Of a stretch of 10,651 nt of DNA, positions 1-6,128 are shown piece after piece. The first letter of the stretch is position 1. Each line of letters opens with the position of its first letter. The notes below the pieces were generated by a model. The model saw only the letters and a list, made by a program, of their open reading frames with translations. It did not search any database and had not been told where the DNA came from. The position numbers and the translations under genes were made by a program. Source of the DNA: an uncultured Brachyspira sp. (GTDB taxonomy: Bacteria > Cyanobacteriota > Vampirovibrionia > Gastranaerophilales > Gastranaerophilaceae); NCBI GenBank assembly GCA_900321895.1, contig ONYB01000100.1, positions 1-10,651 on the forward strand, read 5' to 3'.

Positions 1-1
1 A

Positions 2-496
2 ATGTTGGCTCTATCTATCTTGAGTGTTGGGGCTGCACAAGCCGCAACTCAAACCAACTCTGTTTCAAAATGGCTCAACGACGCTTCTAAGAAAGTAGAA
101 CAAAAAGAAAATGCAGCATACAGCAAAGCTGCTGCTAACAAAAAAGCCGCAGAAGCAAGACAAAAAGAAAGACAACAAGCAGTTGAACAACAGAAAAAAG
201 CTATCGAAAAAAGACAGCAAGAACACCAACAAGCTATCGAAAAACAAAAAAAAGAACTTCAAAAAAGACAAGAAGCTAACAAAAAAGCTATTGAAGATCA
301 GAAAAAAGCTTTAGAAAAAAGACAACAAGAACGTCAAAAAGCTGTTGAACAACAAAAAAAAGCCTTAGAAAAAAGACAACAAGAACGTCAAAAAGCCATT
401 GAACAAGCAAAAAAAGATGCTCAAGCAAGACAAGCAGCTAACAAAAAGAAATATGAAACAAAAAAACAACAATGGAAAGACTTATTAACTAAATAA
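2..496 (+). CDS. Secreted lysine/glutamine-rich helical repeat protein (probably 5'-partial)
   Basis: No function recognised. The visible protein opens with a hydrophobic stretch (residues 2-12) ending in a signal-peptidase-I-like AQA-A site (cut near residue 14), so it is probably exported. The usual N-terminal lysines of a signal peptide are missing before the hydrophobic core, so the real start is probably just left of the window. After a short linker, residues 46-153 consist of six consecutive 18-residue units of the form xKKAxEKRQQERQxAxEx, then a KKQQWKDLLTK tail. The composition is almost only K, Q, E, A and R, with no cysteine. It predicts one long, highly charged helix, either a coiled coil or a single-alpha-helix rod, perhaps a periplasmic or cell-wall spacer. 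It ends before a strong hairpin and so appears to be the last gene of its transcript. The export call is fairly safe; the role is unknown. Confidence 0.75.
   Translation: MLALSILSVGAAQAATQTNSVSKWLNDASKKVEQKENAAYSKAAANKKAAEARQKERQQAVEQQKKAIEKRQQEHQQAIEKQKKELQKRQEANKKAIEDQKKALEKRQQERQKAVEQQKKALEKRQQERQKAIEQAKKDAQARQAANKKKYETKKQQWKDLLTK
137..460 (+). repeat. Six in-frame tandem 54-bp coding repeats
   Basis: Units lie at 137-190, 191-244, 245-298, 299-352, 353-406 and 407-460, each encoding 18 residues with KK at positions 2-3 and R at position 8. Units four and five (299-352 and 353-406) differ at only four of 54 bases by eye, which suggests a recent duplication. The outer units are more diverged. 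There are no spacers, so this is not a CRISPR array. Confidence 0.8.
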
Positions 497-517
497 TTTT
501 TAAAGCTTAATTTTAGA

Positions 518-551
518 AACGGCGGCGATTTTATATAAAATCGCCGCCGTT
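518..551 (+). terminator. Strong hairpin after the repeat-protein gene
   Basis: A perfect 15-bp stem (518-532 with 537-551) closes on a 4-base ATAT loop. Its outer part is GC-rich (CGGCGGCG paired with CGCCGCCG) and its inner part is A/T pairs. It begins 22 bases after the stop codon at 494-496. The following bases (CTTAATG) are not a clean T-run, so it may act as a weaker intrinsic terminator, a 3'-end stabiliser, or both. Confidence 0.65.
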
Positions 552-570
552 CTTAATGAAATCCGCCTGC

Positions 571-599
571 TTGTTTCGCAAATCTTTCTGTGCTAATAT
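571..599 (+). promoter_or_regulatory. Possible weak promoter for the ilvB-like gene
   Basis: TTGTTT (571-576), a 17-base spacer, then TAATAT (594-599) preceded by TG at 591-592 as in extended -10 promoters. The expected start of transcription near 606 would leave only about a dozen bases before the ATG and would cut into the AAAAGGGG ribosome-binding site (605-612). The true promoter may therefore differ. No T-box or leader-peptide attenuator is visible in this gap. Confidence 0.3.
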
Positions 600-618
600 T
601 CAGTAAAAGGGGAATTTT

Positions 619-2271
619 ATGGTGACTGCAAATACGGAAACTCTTACATATACGGGTGCAAAAATTCTAATAGAAACCTTGACAAAACTCGGGGTTGACA
701 CTATTTTCGGCTACCCCGGAGGAATTGTTCTCGGGATTTATGATGAATTATACAAACAACAAAAAATACAGCATATTTTAGTTCGACACGAGCAATCCGC
801 TGTGCATGCAGCTGAAGGTTATGCAAGAGTAAGCGGAAAATGCGGTGTTGTTTTAGTAACGTCAGGTCCCGGAGCATCTAATACTGTTACTGGAATTGCA
901 AACGCATACCTTGACGGCTATCCAGTTATTGTTTTTACAGGTCAGGTTTCCTCAAATCTTATCGGGAAAGATGCCTTTCAAGAAGTTAATATCGTCGAAA
1001 TGACCAAATCTTGTACTAAAGCGGCTTTTCAAGTTCGAAATGCTAAAGATTTAAAAAGCACGATTGAAAAAGCTTTCGAAATTGCACTTTCAGGCAAACA
1101 GGGTCCTGTTGTGGTTGACCTTGCAAAGAATATTTTTACGGAAACGGCTGAATATTCGGGCGAAGCTGAACTTACTAAATCCGAACTTCCGATCAAAACA
1201 GATAATCTGCCAACGGTTTTAGAGAGCCTTTGCAATGCGAAAAGACCTGTTATTGTTGCGGGTGGAGGGGTTGTACAGGCAAATGCTTCAAGCGAACTCT
1301 TTAAATTCGCAAAACTTTTAAATATTCCTGTTGTAAACACGATGATGGGGCTCGGAACTTATCCGCCTGACGACGAGAATTATACCGGAATGATTGGAAT
1401 TTTTGGCTCTGTCGGAGCCAACAAGACGGTTCGCGAAAGTGATTTGGTTTTTTCTGTAGGAGCAAGGTTTAATGACCGTGTCACCTGCTGTTTCGGGAAT
1501 AAAGAACTTGAGCGAAATTTTATTCAACTTGATATAAACGAAAGTGAAATTTCCAGAATTATTCCTTCAAAAAATTTTCTCGTCGGGGACGCAAAAAAGA
1601 TATTGGAAAGTTTGAAAAATTTATTCAATTCCGGCAATTATTCTTTTGACAAAACCGCCAGAAATCAGTGGTTGAGCAAGGTTCGTGGATTTTTGAGCGA
1701 AAACGAAGCACCTCAAAAATTTTCAAACCACCTCCATTCATTTGAGGTAATTCGCCATATTTATGACTTTTGCAAGGATTTCAACCCGACAGTAGCGACT
1801 GAGGTCGGGCAACATCAGATGTGGACAGCAAAAGAGTACAAATTTTCAACTCCGAGAAAATTTCTCACCTCGGGCGGGCTCGGCACAATGGGTTTTGGGC
1901 TGCCTGCCGCTATCGGAGCAAGCCTTGCGGAAGACAAAAAATCTGTCGTCTGTATTGCAGGGGACGGTTCTTTTCAGATGAATGCGTCCGAACTTGCGAC
2001 CTGCAAGGATTACAACTTACCTGTCAAAATTTTTCTGATTGACAACGGGTATCTCGGTATGGTAAGGCAACTCCAACAAAAATTCTACGGCTCAAGATAT
2101 TCTGAAACAAAAATTTCCAACCCGGATTTTGTAAAACTTGCTGAAAGTTTTGGAGTAAAGGCTATCAGAGTAAGCAAAGAAGAGGAAATCATGCCGGCAC
2201 TTAAAGAGGTTTTCGCAACAAACGAGCCTGCCCTGATTGATTTTGTGGTTGAACCTATGGAAGTGGTATAA
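619..2271 (+). CDS. ilvB: Acetolactate (acetohydroxyacid) synthase large-subunit-type ThDP enzyme
   Basis: It is expected to condense two pyruvates to acetolactate, or pyruvate with 2-ketobutyrate, at the first step of branched-chain amino acid synthesis in the cytoplasm. The family is clear. The N-terminal ThDP domain has GYPGG and the catalytic Glu58 in VRHEQSAVHAAEGYAR; GQVSSNLIGKDAFQE follows at 108-122. The central FAD-type domain has RFNDRVT (Asn285-Thr289). The C-terminal ThDP domain has GDGSFQMN (448-455) with metal ligands Asp449 and Asn476. Start: ATG with AAAAGGGG five to six bases upstream. Three oddities: the conserved VRQWQ tryptophan is Leu485, the position after GQV is Ser111, and the protein stops at EPMEVV, about 20 residues before the usual PMxPxGG tail. 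No ilvN small subunit follows. It could be a divergent AHAS or another enzyme of the AHAS superfamily; family 0.95, exact reaction about 0.7. Confidence 0.9.
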   Translation: MVTANTETLTYTGAKILIETLTKLGVDTIFGYPGGIVLGIYDELYKQQKIQHILVRHEQSAVHAAEGYARVSGKCGVVLVTSGPGASNTVTGIANAYLDGYPVIVFTGQVSSNLIGKDAFQEVNIVEMTKSCTKAAFQVRNAKDLKSTIEKAFEIALSGKQGPVVVDLAKNIFTETAEYSGEAELTKSELPIKTDNLPTVLESLCNAKRPVIVAGGGVVQANASSELFKFAKLLNIPVVNTMMGLGTYPPDDENYTGMIGIFGSVGANKTVRESDLVFSVGARFNDRVTCCFGNKELERNFIQLDINESEISRIIPSKNFLVGDAKKILESLKNLFNSGNYSFDKTARNQWLSKVRGFLSENEAPQKFSNHLHSFEVIRHIYDFCKDFNPTVATEVGQHQMWTAKEYKFSTPRKFLTSGGLGTMGFGLPAAIGASLAEDKKSVVCIAGDGSFQMNASELATCKDYNLPVKIFLIDNGYLGMVRQLQQKFYGSRYSETKISNPDFVKLAESFGVKAIRVSKEEEIMPALKEVFATNEPALIDFVVEPMEVV

Positions 2272-2904
2272 ATGAAGAAATTCGGAGCCTACAACAACAC
2301 TCTTGTCATTTTGCTTACGACCTTTGTGATTTTAGTTTCTGTTGCAAGTGCTTCTGCCATAAAAAGCGTCACTCGAAAAACACTTCATCTCAAATTCACC
2401 AAAATCTACGAGGAATATTCAAGAGCCCTTCAACAGGTATCAGAGGACATGGACGGAAACATCGGTTGTTACTATAGTACAGACGGGCAACACGATTTTT
2501 CAAACTGCGACAGATTTTACAAAAATTTTGTATCGACAATGAAGGTAAAACGCTACTGCCACGGAAATGCCCTCAAAGGCGAATGTATTCCGCAATACAA
2601 AGAATACACCCGAAACAACAAGTGCATAGGTTTTACCCGAGAAATGATGAATGTTTATGACGACGCCTTTGTCATGCCGGACGGAAGTTCACTTGTGGTA
2701 TTCAATATCAAAAAAGATGAGCGTCGCCCGATTTTTGCACTTGACACAAACGGATTTACGACACCTAATCAAGCAGGCGAAGATATGTTCAGCATAACGA
2801 TTATGCGAAACGATTACGGAACTTACTATTTTCATCCGAACATCACGAACTGCCTCCACGTCGAAAAAGGCGGGATTGAAACTCTAAACGACTTATACAA
2901 ATAG
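2272..2904 (+). CDS. Type IV pilin/pseudopilin-like membrane-anchored protein, degenerate leader
   Basis: 210 residues: a short basic N-terminus (MKK), one hydrophobic helix (about residues 10-30), then a soluble exported domain with six cysteines (66, 79, 96, 105, 118, 194). After the helix, LKFTKIYEEYSRALQQV resembles the extended pilin N-terminal helix, and MPDGSSLVVFN followed by DTNGFTTPNQAGEDMF (158-173) resembles the C-terminal region of pilin-like proteins that I recall as abundant in Melainabacteria. The canonical prepilin-peptidase signal (G followed by FTLxE) is absent: Gly5 is followed by AYNNT with no glutamate at +5. It may therefore be cleaved differently or simply stay anchored. 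The ATG directly follows the ilvB-like stop codon (TAA-ATG), with GGAAGTGG inside that gene's end as a weak ribosome-binding site, so the two are cotranscribed and probably translationally coupled. Family assignment is recall-based; a generic anchored extracytoplasmic protein is the alternative. Confidence 0.7.
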   Translation: MKKFGAYNNTLVILLTTFVILVSVASASAIKSVTRKTLHLKFTKIYEEYSRALQQVSEDMDGNIGCYYSTDGQHDFSNCDRFYKNFVSTMKVKRYCHGNALKGECIPQYKEYTRNNKCIGFTREMMNVYDDAFVMPDGSSLVVFNIKKDERRPIFALDTNGFTTPNQAGEDMFSITIMRNDYGTYYFHPNITNCLHVEKGGIETLNDLYK

Positions 2905-2908
2905 TCGA

Positions 2909-4240
2909 TTATTTTTTATCGGGCATCAAGATTGAAATCACCGCATTATCAAGATTTAAGTAAGTTTTGATTGCATTATTCAAATCTTCTATCGTAATGC
3001 TGTCCAAATCCTTCAAGTAATCTTCAACCAATTTCAAATCATCACAAACCGTTGTGTAATAGCCGATAGTTTCCCCGATTTCAGAAACGGTTTCTGCGGC
3101 ATAAGCAAAACGTGATTTTGTTTTCTTTTTAGCCTTCAAAAACTCCTTGTCAGTAATCGGATTGTTAATAAGGTTTGCAAGCTCTTCCTTGATTAAATTA
3201 ATTGCAACATCTTTGCATTCGGGTTTAAAATTGCCTTGAATAAAGAAGTTGTTGCCGTCTTTAAACTGATAATGCTCGCAATTAATCATATTGAAAATCG
3301 GCTCAGACTGTTTTTCTACCAAGTTTTGATAAAGTCTTGAACTCGTCCCATCCCCAAAAATAATGCTGATTAAATCAAGACAAATCGTACCCTTCAAATC
3401 CGCAGCTCTCGGGCCGAGCCAGCCGAACATTACATAACCCGTATTCATGTGACCTGTTTGTTCAACAATTTTTGTAGACGTAATCGGATTGTCAATCTCA
3501 TTAACTCGTTTCGGTGAATTTCCACGACCTTTAAAATCGAATTCAGCCTCAACTTTTTTCAAAACTTCTTCACTGTCAAAATCTCCGACGATAATTGTTG
3601 TCATATTCGCAGGAGAATAGAAGGTTTGGTAGTAATTCATGATATCATCACGGGTAACTTGAGATATAATCTCAGGAGTTCCTATTACATCACGTTTGTA
3701 CGGATGTTTCGTATACATATTAAAATTACAAGCATTGTAAACCTTTGTCCAGTTTTGGTCTTTTCTCATTCTGATTTCTTCAATAACGACGTGACGTTCT
3801 CGTTTGTCAGTAATGGTCGTATCGTTTAAATCAAACGGAGCACCAATTTCTTCATAAGGCAAAATCGGGTCTAACATCATATCGGCATGAAGTTCTATAG
3901 CCTGATAAAAATCCTTGTTACCTTCACCTTTCGGTAAAGTTACGTAATAAAAAGTATAATCCTTCCAAGTTGCAGCGTTTACAATCGCCCCTTTTGCCTC
4001 AAGAATTTTGTCAAATTCACCGGCTTTGTGCTTGTGTGTCCCCTTAAACATTAAATGTTCCAAAAAATGAGAAATCCCATTGTTTTTGTCTTCTTCATTT
4101 ATGGAACCTGTCTTAACCCAAGTACTGACATTGACCATTTCGCCTTCTTTGTGAGCAAGAACGATTGTATGCCCGTTTTCACGGGTGTAAACCTCTACAT
4201 CTTTTGTTAAATACGGATATTTTACCAAACTTTTTTTCAT
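2909..4240 (-). CDS. M16B-family zinc peptidase (processing-peptidase/PqqL-like)
   Basis: 443 residues, the usual size of a one-chain M16B protein with two homologous halves. The N-terminal half carries the inverted zinc motif HFLEH (His58, Glu61 catalytic base, His62) followed by LMFKGT. The third zinc ligand is Glu154 in VVIEEIRM. The C-terminal half shows FGDGTSSRLYQNLVEK, the typical inactive-half signature. There is no signal peptide, so it is probably cytoplasmic and degrades or processes peptides; the substrate is unknown. The start ATG (4238-4240) has AGAGGAA about six bases upstream. Residues about 133-147 (GAPFDLNDTTITDKR region) form an extra segment between HADMMLDPILPYEEI and the glutamate motif, lengthening the HxxEH-to-Glu distance to 91 residues, where about 75 is usual. 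The gene converges on the pilin-like gene with only four bases between stop codons and no hairpin. Confidence 0.92.
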   Translation of the reverse strand: MKKSLVKYPYLTKDVEVYTRENGHTIVLAHKEGEMVNVSTWVKTGSINEEDKNNGISHFLEHLMFKGTHKHKAGEFDKILEAKGAIVNAATWKDYTFYYVTLPKGEGNKDFYQAIELHADMMLDPILPYEEIGAPFDLNDTTITDKRERHVVIEEIRMRKDQNWTKVYNACNFNMYTKHPYKRDVIGTPEIISQVTRDDIMNYYQTFYSPANMTTIIVGDFDSEEVLKKVEAEFDFKGRGNSPKRVNEIDNPITSTKIVEQTGHMNTGYVMFGWLGPRAADLKGTICLDLISIIFGDGTSSRLYQNLVEKQSEPIFNMINCEHYQFKDGNNFFIQGNFKPECKDVAINLIKEELANLINNPITDKEFLKAKKKTKSRFAYAAETVSEIGETIGYYTTVCDDLKLVEDYLKDLDSITIEDLNNAIKTYLNLDNAVISILMPDKK

Positions 4241-4263
4241 TATAAATTCCTCTTCTTGGGTTT

Positions 4264-4293
4264 ATTATATATCAAAATTCTTATATTGCCCAA
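4264..4293 (-). promoter_or_regulatory. Promoter of the M16 peptidase gene
   Basis: Read on the minus strand: -35 TTGGGC (4293-4288), an 18-base spacer and a perfect -10 TATAAT (4269-4264). Transcription would start near 4257, giving a leader of about 17 bases that contains the AGAGGAA ribosome-binding site. The -35 shares bases with that of the opposing nanE promoter. Confidence 0.65.
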
Positions 4294-4315
4294 TTTTTTA
4301 ATTTTATATTATAAT
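4286..4315 (+). promoter_or_regulatory. Promoter of the nanE operon
   Basis: -35 TTGCCC (4286-4291), an 18-base spacer and a perfect -10 TATAAT (4310-4315). The expected start falls on or next to the A of the ATG at 4322, and no Shine-Dalgarno sequence precedes that ATG, which points to a leaderless mRNA. Confidence 0.65.
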
Positions 4316-4321
4316 AAAAAT

Positions 4322-5008
4322 ATGGATATGGTTAATCGTTTAAAAAATAAGGTTGTGGTTTCTGTACAGGCAATGCCATCCGAACCGCTATACCTTGACA
4401 AATGTATCATCGCAATGATGAAATCCGTCGTAAAGGGCGGAGCAGGCGGACTTCGTGTCGCCGGAGCAAGAGATGTCAGAAATGCAAAAGCGTTGTTTGA
4501 TATTCCAGTAATTGGGCTTACCAAACCAAACGTAATTCCGCCTAATTGGAAAGAGGTCGTGTATATTACACCAACTCTGACAGAGGTGATTTCACTTGTA
4601 GAAGCGGGTGCAGATATCGTCGCTTTTGACGGGACTATGCGTCCTCGCCCGAACGGTTGTAAGTTGGAAGAAATTATCAAGTACATCAAAATCAACAAAC
4701 GTATCGCAATGGCGGATATTTCGACACTGGAAGAAGGTTTGCAATGTGCGGAAATGGGGGCTCACATTCTCTCAACAACCCTCTCAGGCTACACTTCTCA
4801 CTCCAAAGAAGCAGATGAGGGGCCTGATTTTGAATTGCTTGAACAACTTACCAAAAGAACGAATGTTCCGGTTGTGCTGGAAGGCAGAATTTGGGAACCT
4901 TGGCAGGTTGACAAAGCCTTTGAACTCGGGGCACACTGTGTTGTTATCGGCTCTGCAATCACAAGACCGCAACTAATTACAAAACGTTTTGTTCAAAGAA
5001 AGGGGTAA
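4322..5008 (+). CDS. nanE: N-acetylmannosamine-6-phosphate 2-epimerase
   Basis: Converts ManNAc-6-phosphate to GlcNAc-6-phosphate in sialic acid/ManNAc catabolism; cytoplasmic TIM barrel. 228 residues, the normal family length. Family motifs run in order: VVSVQAMPSEPLY (12-24), VIGLTK with the probable catalytic Lys68, GADIVAFDGTMRPRPNG (96-112), ADISTLEEG (131-139), STTLSGYTSHS (151-161), VVLEGRIWEP with the probable catalytic Glu187, and VVIGSAITRPQLITKRF (207-223). An in-frame TTG at 4256 would add 22 hydrophobic residues of no family character and run across the promoter, so I reject it. ATG 4322 is preferred; ATG 4328 is possible. There is no Shine-Dalgarno and the -10 box ends six bases before the ATG. 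It is the first gene of an operon with a ROK kinase two bases downstream. No sialate lyase or transporter lies in the window. Confidence 0.93.
   Translation: MDMVNRLKNKVVVSVQAMPSEPLYLDKCIIAMMKSVVKGGAGGLRVAGARDVRNAKALFDIPVIGLTKPNVIPPNWKEVVYITPTLTEVISLVEAGADIVAFDGTMRPRPNGCKLEEIIKYIKINKRIAMADISTLEEGLQCAEMGAHILSTTLSGYTSHSKEADEGPDFELLEQLTKRTNVPVVLEGRIWEPWQVDKAFELGAHCVVIGSAITRPQLITKRFVQRKG
4999..5006 (+). promoter_or_regulatory. Ribosome-binding site of the ROK kinase inside the end of nanE
   Basis: AAAGGGGT ends four bases before the kinase ATG (5011) and overlaps the last codons and first stop base of nanE. This strong site contrasts with the absence of any such site before nanE, so the kinase can be translated efficiently from the shared mRNA. 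Confidence 0.7.
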
Positions 5009-5010
5009 TA

Positions 5011-5898
5011 ATGCCAAAGGCTCTCGCTATCGACATTGGGGGTACAAAAATATATAATTCAATAGTTAATGAAAAAGGTGAAATTATCAGTGAAATAGAA
5101 AAACACCACACCCCTAAAACTTTTGAGGAAATTAAAGAAATTTTTAAAGAAATCATAACAGCTCACGAAAACGAAGCTGATGTTATTGCGATTTCGACAT
5201 GCGGAGCCGTAAACAATTCCAACACGGGGATTCTCGGTTCTACGGGTAACATTGCAAAAGAATATCCTACTATGGATTTTATGAGTTTAAGCAAGAAAAA
5301 AGTGTTTGTCGAAAATGATGCCAACGCTGCTGCTTGGGCAGAACACATTATCGGCTCTTCAAAAGGGTTGCCAACTTCAATTATGATAACTCTTGGCACA
5401 GGGGTAGGCGGCGGACTCATTCTTAACAACAGAATTTTCAAAGGTAAAAACGGTGCCGCAGGAGAAATGCATTTCAAAATGAGAACCGACAAACACAGAA
5501 AATGTACTTGCGGAAGCTGGGATTGCTTTGAAGCTTACGCTTCAGGCTCCGGACTAAAAAAAACAGCCGAAGAAATTTCTAAAAACCCAAATATTACGAC
5601 ATACGACGTCATCGGCGGCTGGCAAAAAAACGATAATTTGATGACTGAAATTTACAAAAAATGGGAAAACGATATTTTAGAAGGACTTATCGGACTCGCA
5701 AACATCTTTGACCCTGATGTAATAGTACTTTCAGGCTCTTTAGCCGAATTTACAAATCCTGAATATTTGACAGAAACCGTCAACAAAGAAATTGTTACAA
5801 CTCCTACAAAAATCGTAAAAGGAAGTGCAGGAAATTATTCAGGCATGATTGGTGCAGCTCTGTTAGCTCTTGGGGTTGGCTTGGGCGGTGACAAATAA
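5011..5898 (+). CDS. nanK: ROK-family sugar kinase, probable N-acetylmannosamine kinase
   Basis: Phosphorylates a sugar with ATP. Position directly after nanE suggests ManNAc to ManNAc-6-phosphate, but glucokinase or another amino-sugar kinase cannot be excluded. 295 residues, the normal ROK length. The first phosphate loop is DIGGTK (8-13), the catalytic Asp103 lies in ENDANAAAWAE, and TLGTGVGGGLI (128-138) is the second phosphate site. GAAGEMHF supplies the probable zinc His154, and CTCGSWDCFE (165-174) gives Cys165, Cys167 and Cys172 of the ROK zinc site. The usual glycine just before the third cysteine is Asp171, and the histidine sits one residue closer to the GE than in most relatives. 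VIVLSGSLAE near residue 235 is the adenine-side motif. There is no N-terminal DNA-binding domain, so it is a kinase and not a NagC-type repressor. Its stop overlaps the next start by one base. Confidence 0.88.
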   Translation: MPKALAIDIGGTKIYNSIVNEKGEIISEIEKHHTPKTFEEIKEIFKEIITAHENEADVIAISTCGAVNNSNTGILGSTGNIAKEYPTMDFMSLSKKKVFVENDANAAAWAEHIIGSSKGLPTSIMITLGTGVGGGLILNNRIFKGKNGAAGEMHFKMRTDKHRKCTCGSWDCFEAYASGSGLKKTAEEISKNPNITTYDVIGGWQKNDNLMTEIYKKWENDILEGLIGLANIFDPDVIVLSGSLAEFTNPEYLTETVNKEIVTTPTKIVKGSAGNYSGMIGAALLALGVGLGGDK

Positions 5899-6116
5899 TG
5901 GGTAAAGCTAAAAAACGAAGTTTTCAAAAAGGTATTAACGACAGAATTTCAAACCTTTCGAGAGAAAATGCCGTCATTATGGCTGTAAAAATGCTCAAGA
6001 ATTGCGAAAATGATGTTTATTCTCTTGTTACACTTTTCGGACTGTCCGCAGAAGAACTTTTAGAAGCCGGTGCCAGCTATGAAGCTGTTATGGGAATTAA
6101 AGGACTCTTAAAATAA
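5898..6116 (+). CDS. 72-residue hypothetical helical protein
   Basis: Not recognised. The start ATG shares its A with the TAA stop of the kinase gene (TAATG), a classic translational-coupling arrangement, and the next gene starts 12 bases after its stop, so it is a genuine operon member. The N-terminus is basic (GKAKKRSFQKG), followed by three or four short amphipathic helices: about 20-34 (ENAVIMAVKMLKN), 38-47, 50-57 (LSAEELLEAG) and 60-70. No cysteines pair up, and there is no signal peptide or membrane helix. The pattern LFGLSAEELLEAGASYEAVMGI looks like a compact helical module. It could be a small adaptor or nucleic-acid-binding protein, but nothing in the sequence decides this. Confidence 0.8.
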   Translation: MGKAKKRSFQKGINDRISNLSRENAVIMAVKMLKNCENDVYSLVTLFGLSAEELLEAGASYEAVMGIKGLLK

Positions 6117-6128
6117 AAAGGATTTAAG

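Noticed and set aside
65..271. Minus-strand ORF rich in Phe, Leu and Ser
   Set aside because: It is the complement of the A-rich repeat gene; the composition follows directly from AAA/CAA codons, and there is no promoter or ribosome-binding site.
137..460. Regularly spaced repeats that might be a CRISPR array
   Set aside because: Units are contiguous, in frame and diverged at codon third positions, with no unique spacers, so this is a coding repeat.
2905..2908. Shared terminator between the convergent pilin-like and M16 genes
   Set aside because: Only a 4-bp CGAT/ATCG pairing around the T-run is visible, too weak to call; the transcripts probably overlap.
4256..4321. Upstream TTG extension of nanE (22 residues)
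   Set aside because: The extension crosses the promoter, is AT-rich and hydrophobic, and lacks family similarity; NanE proteins start close to the ATG at 4322.
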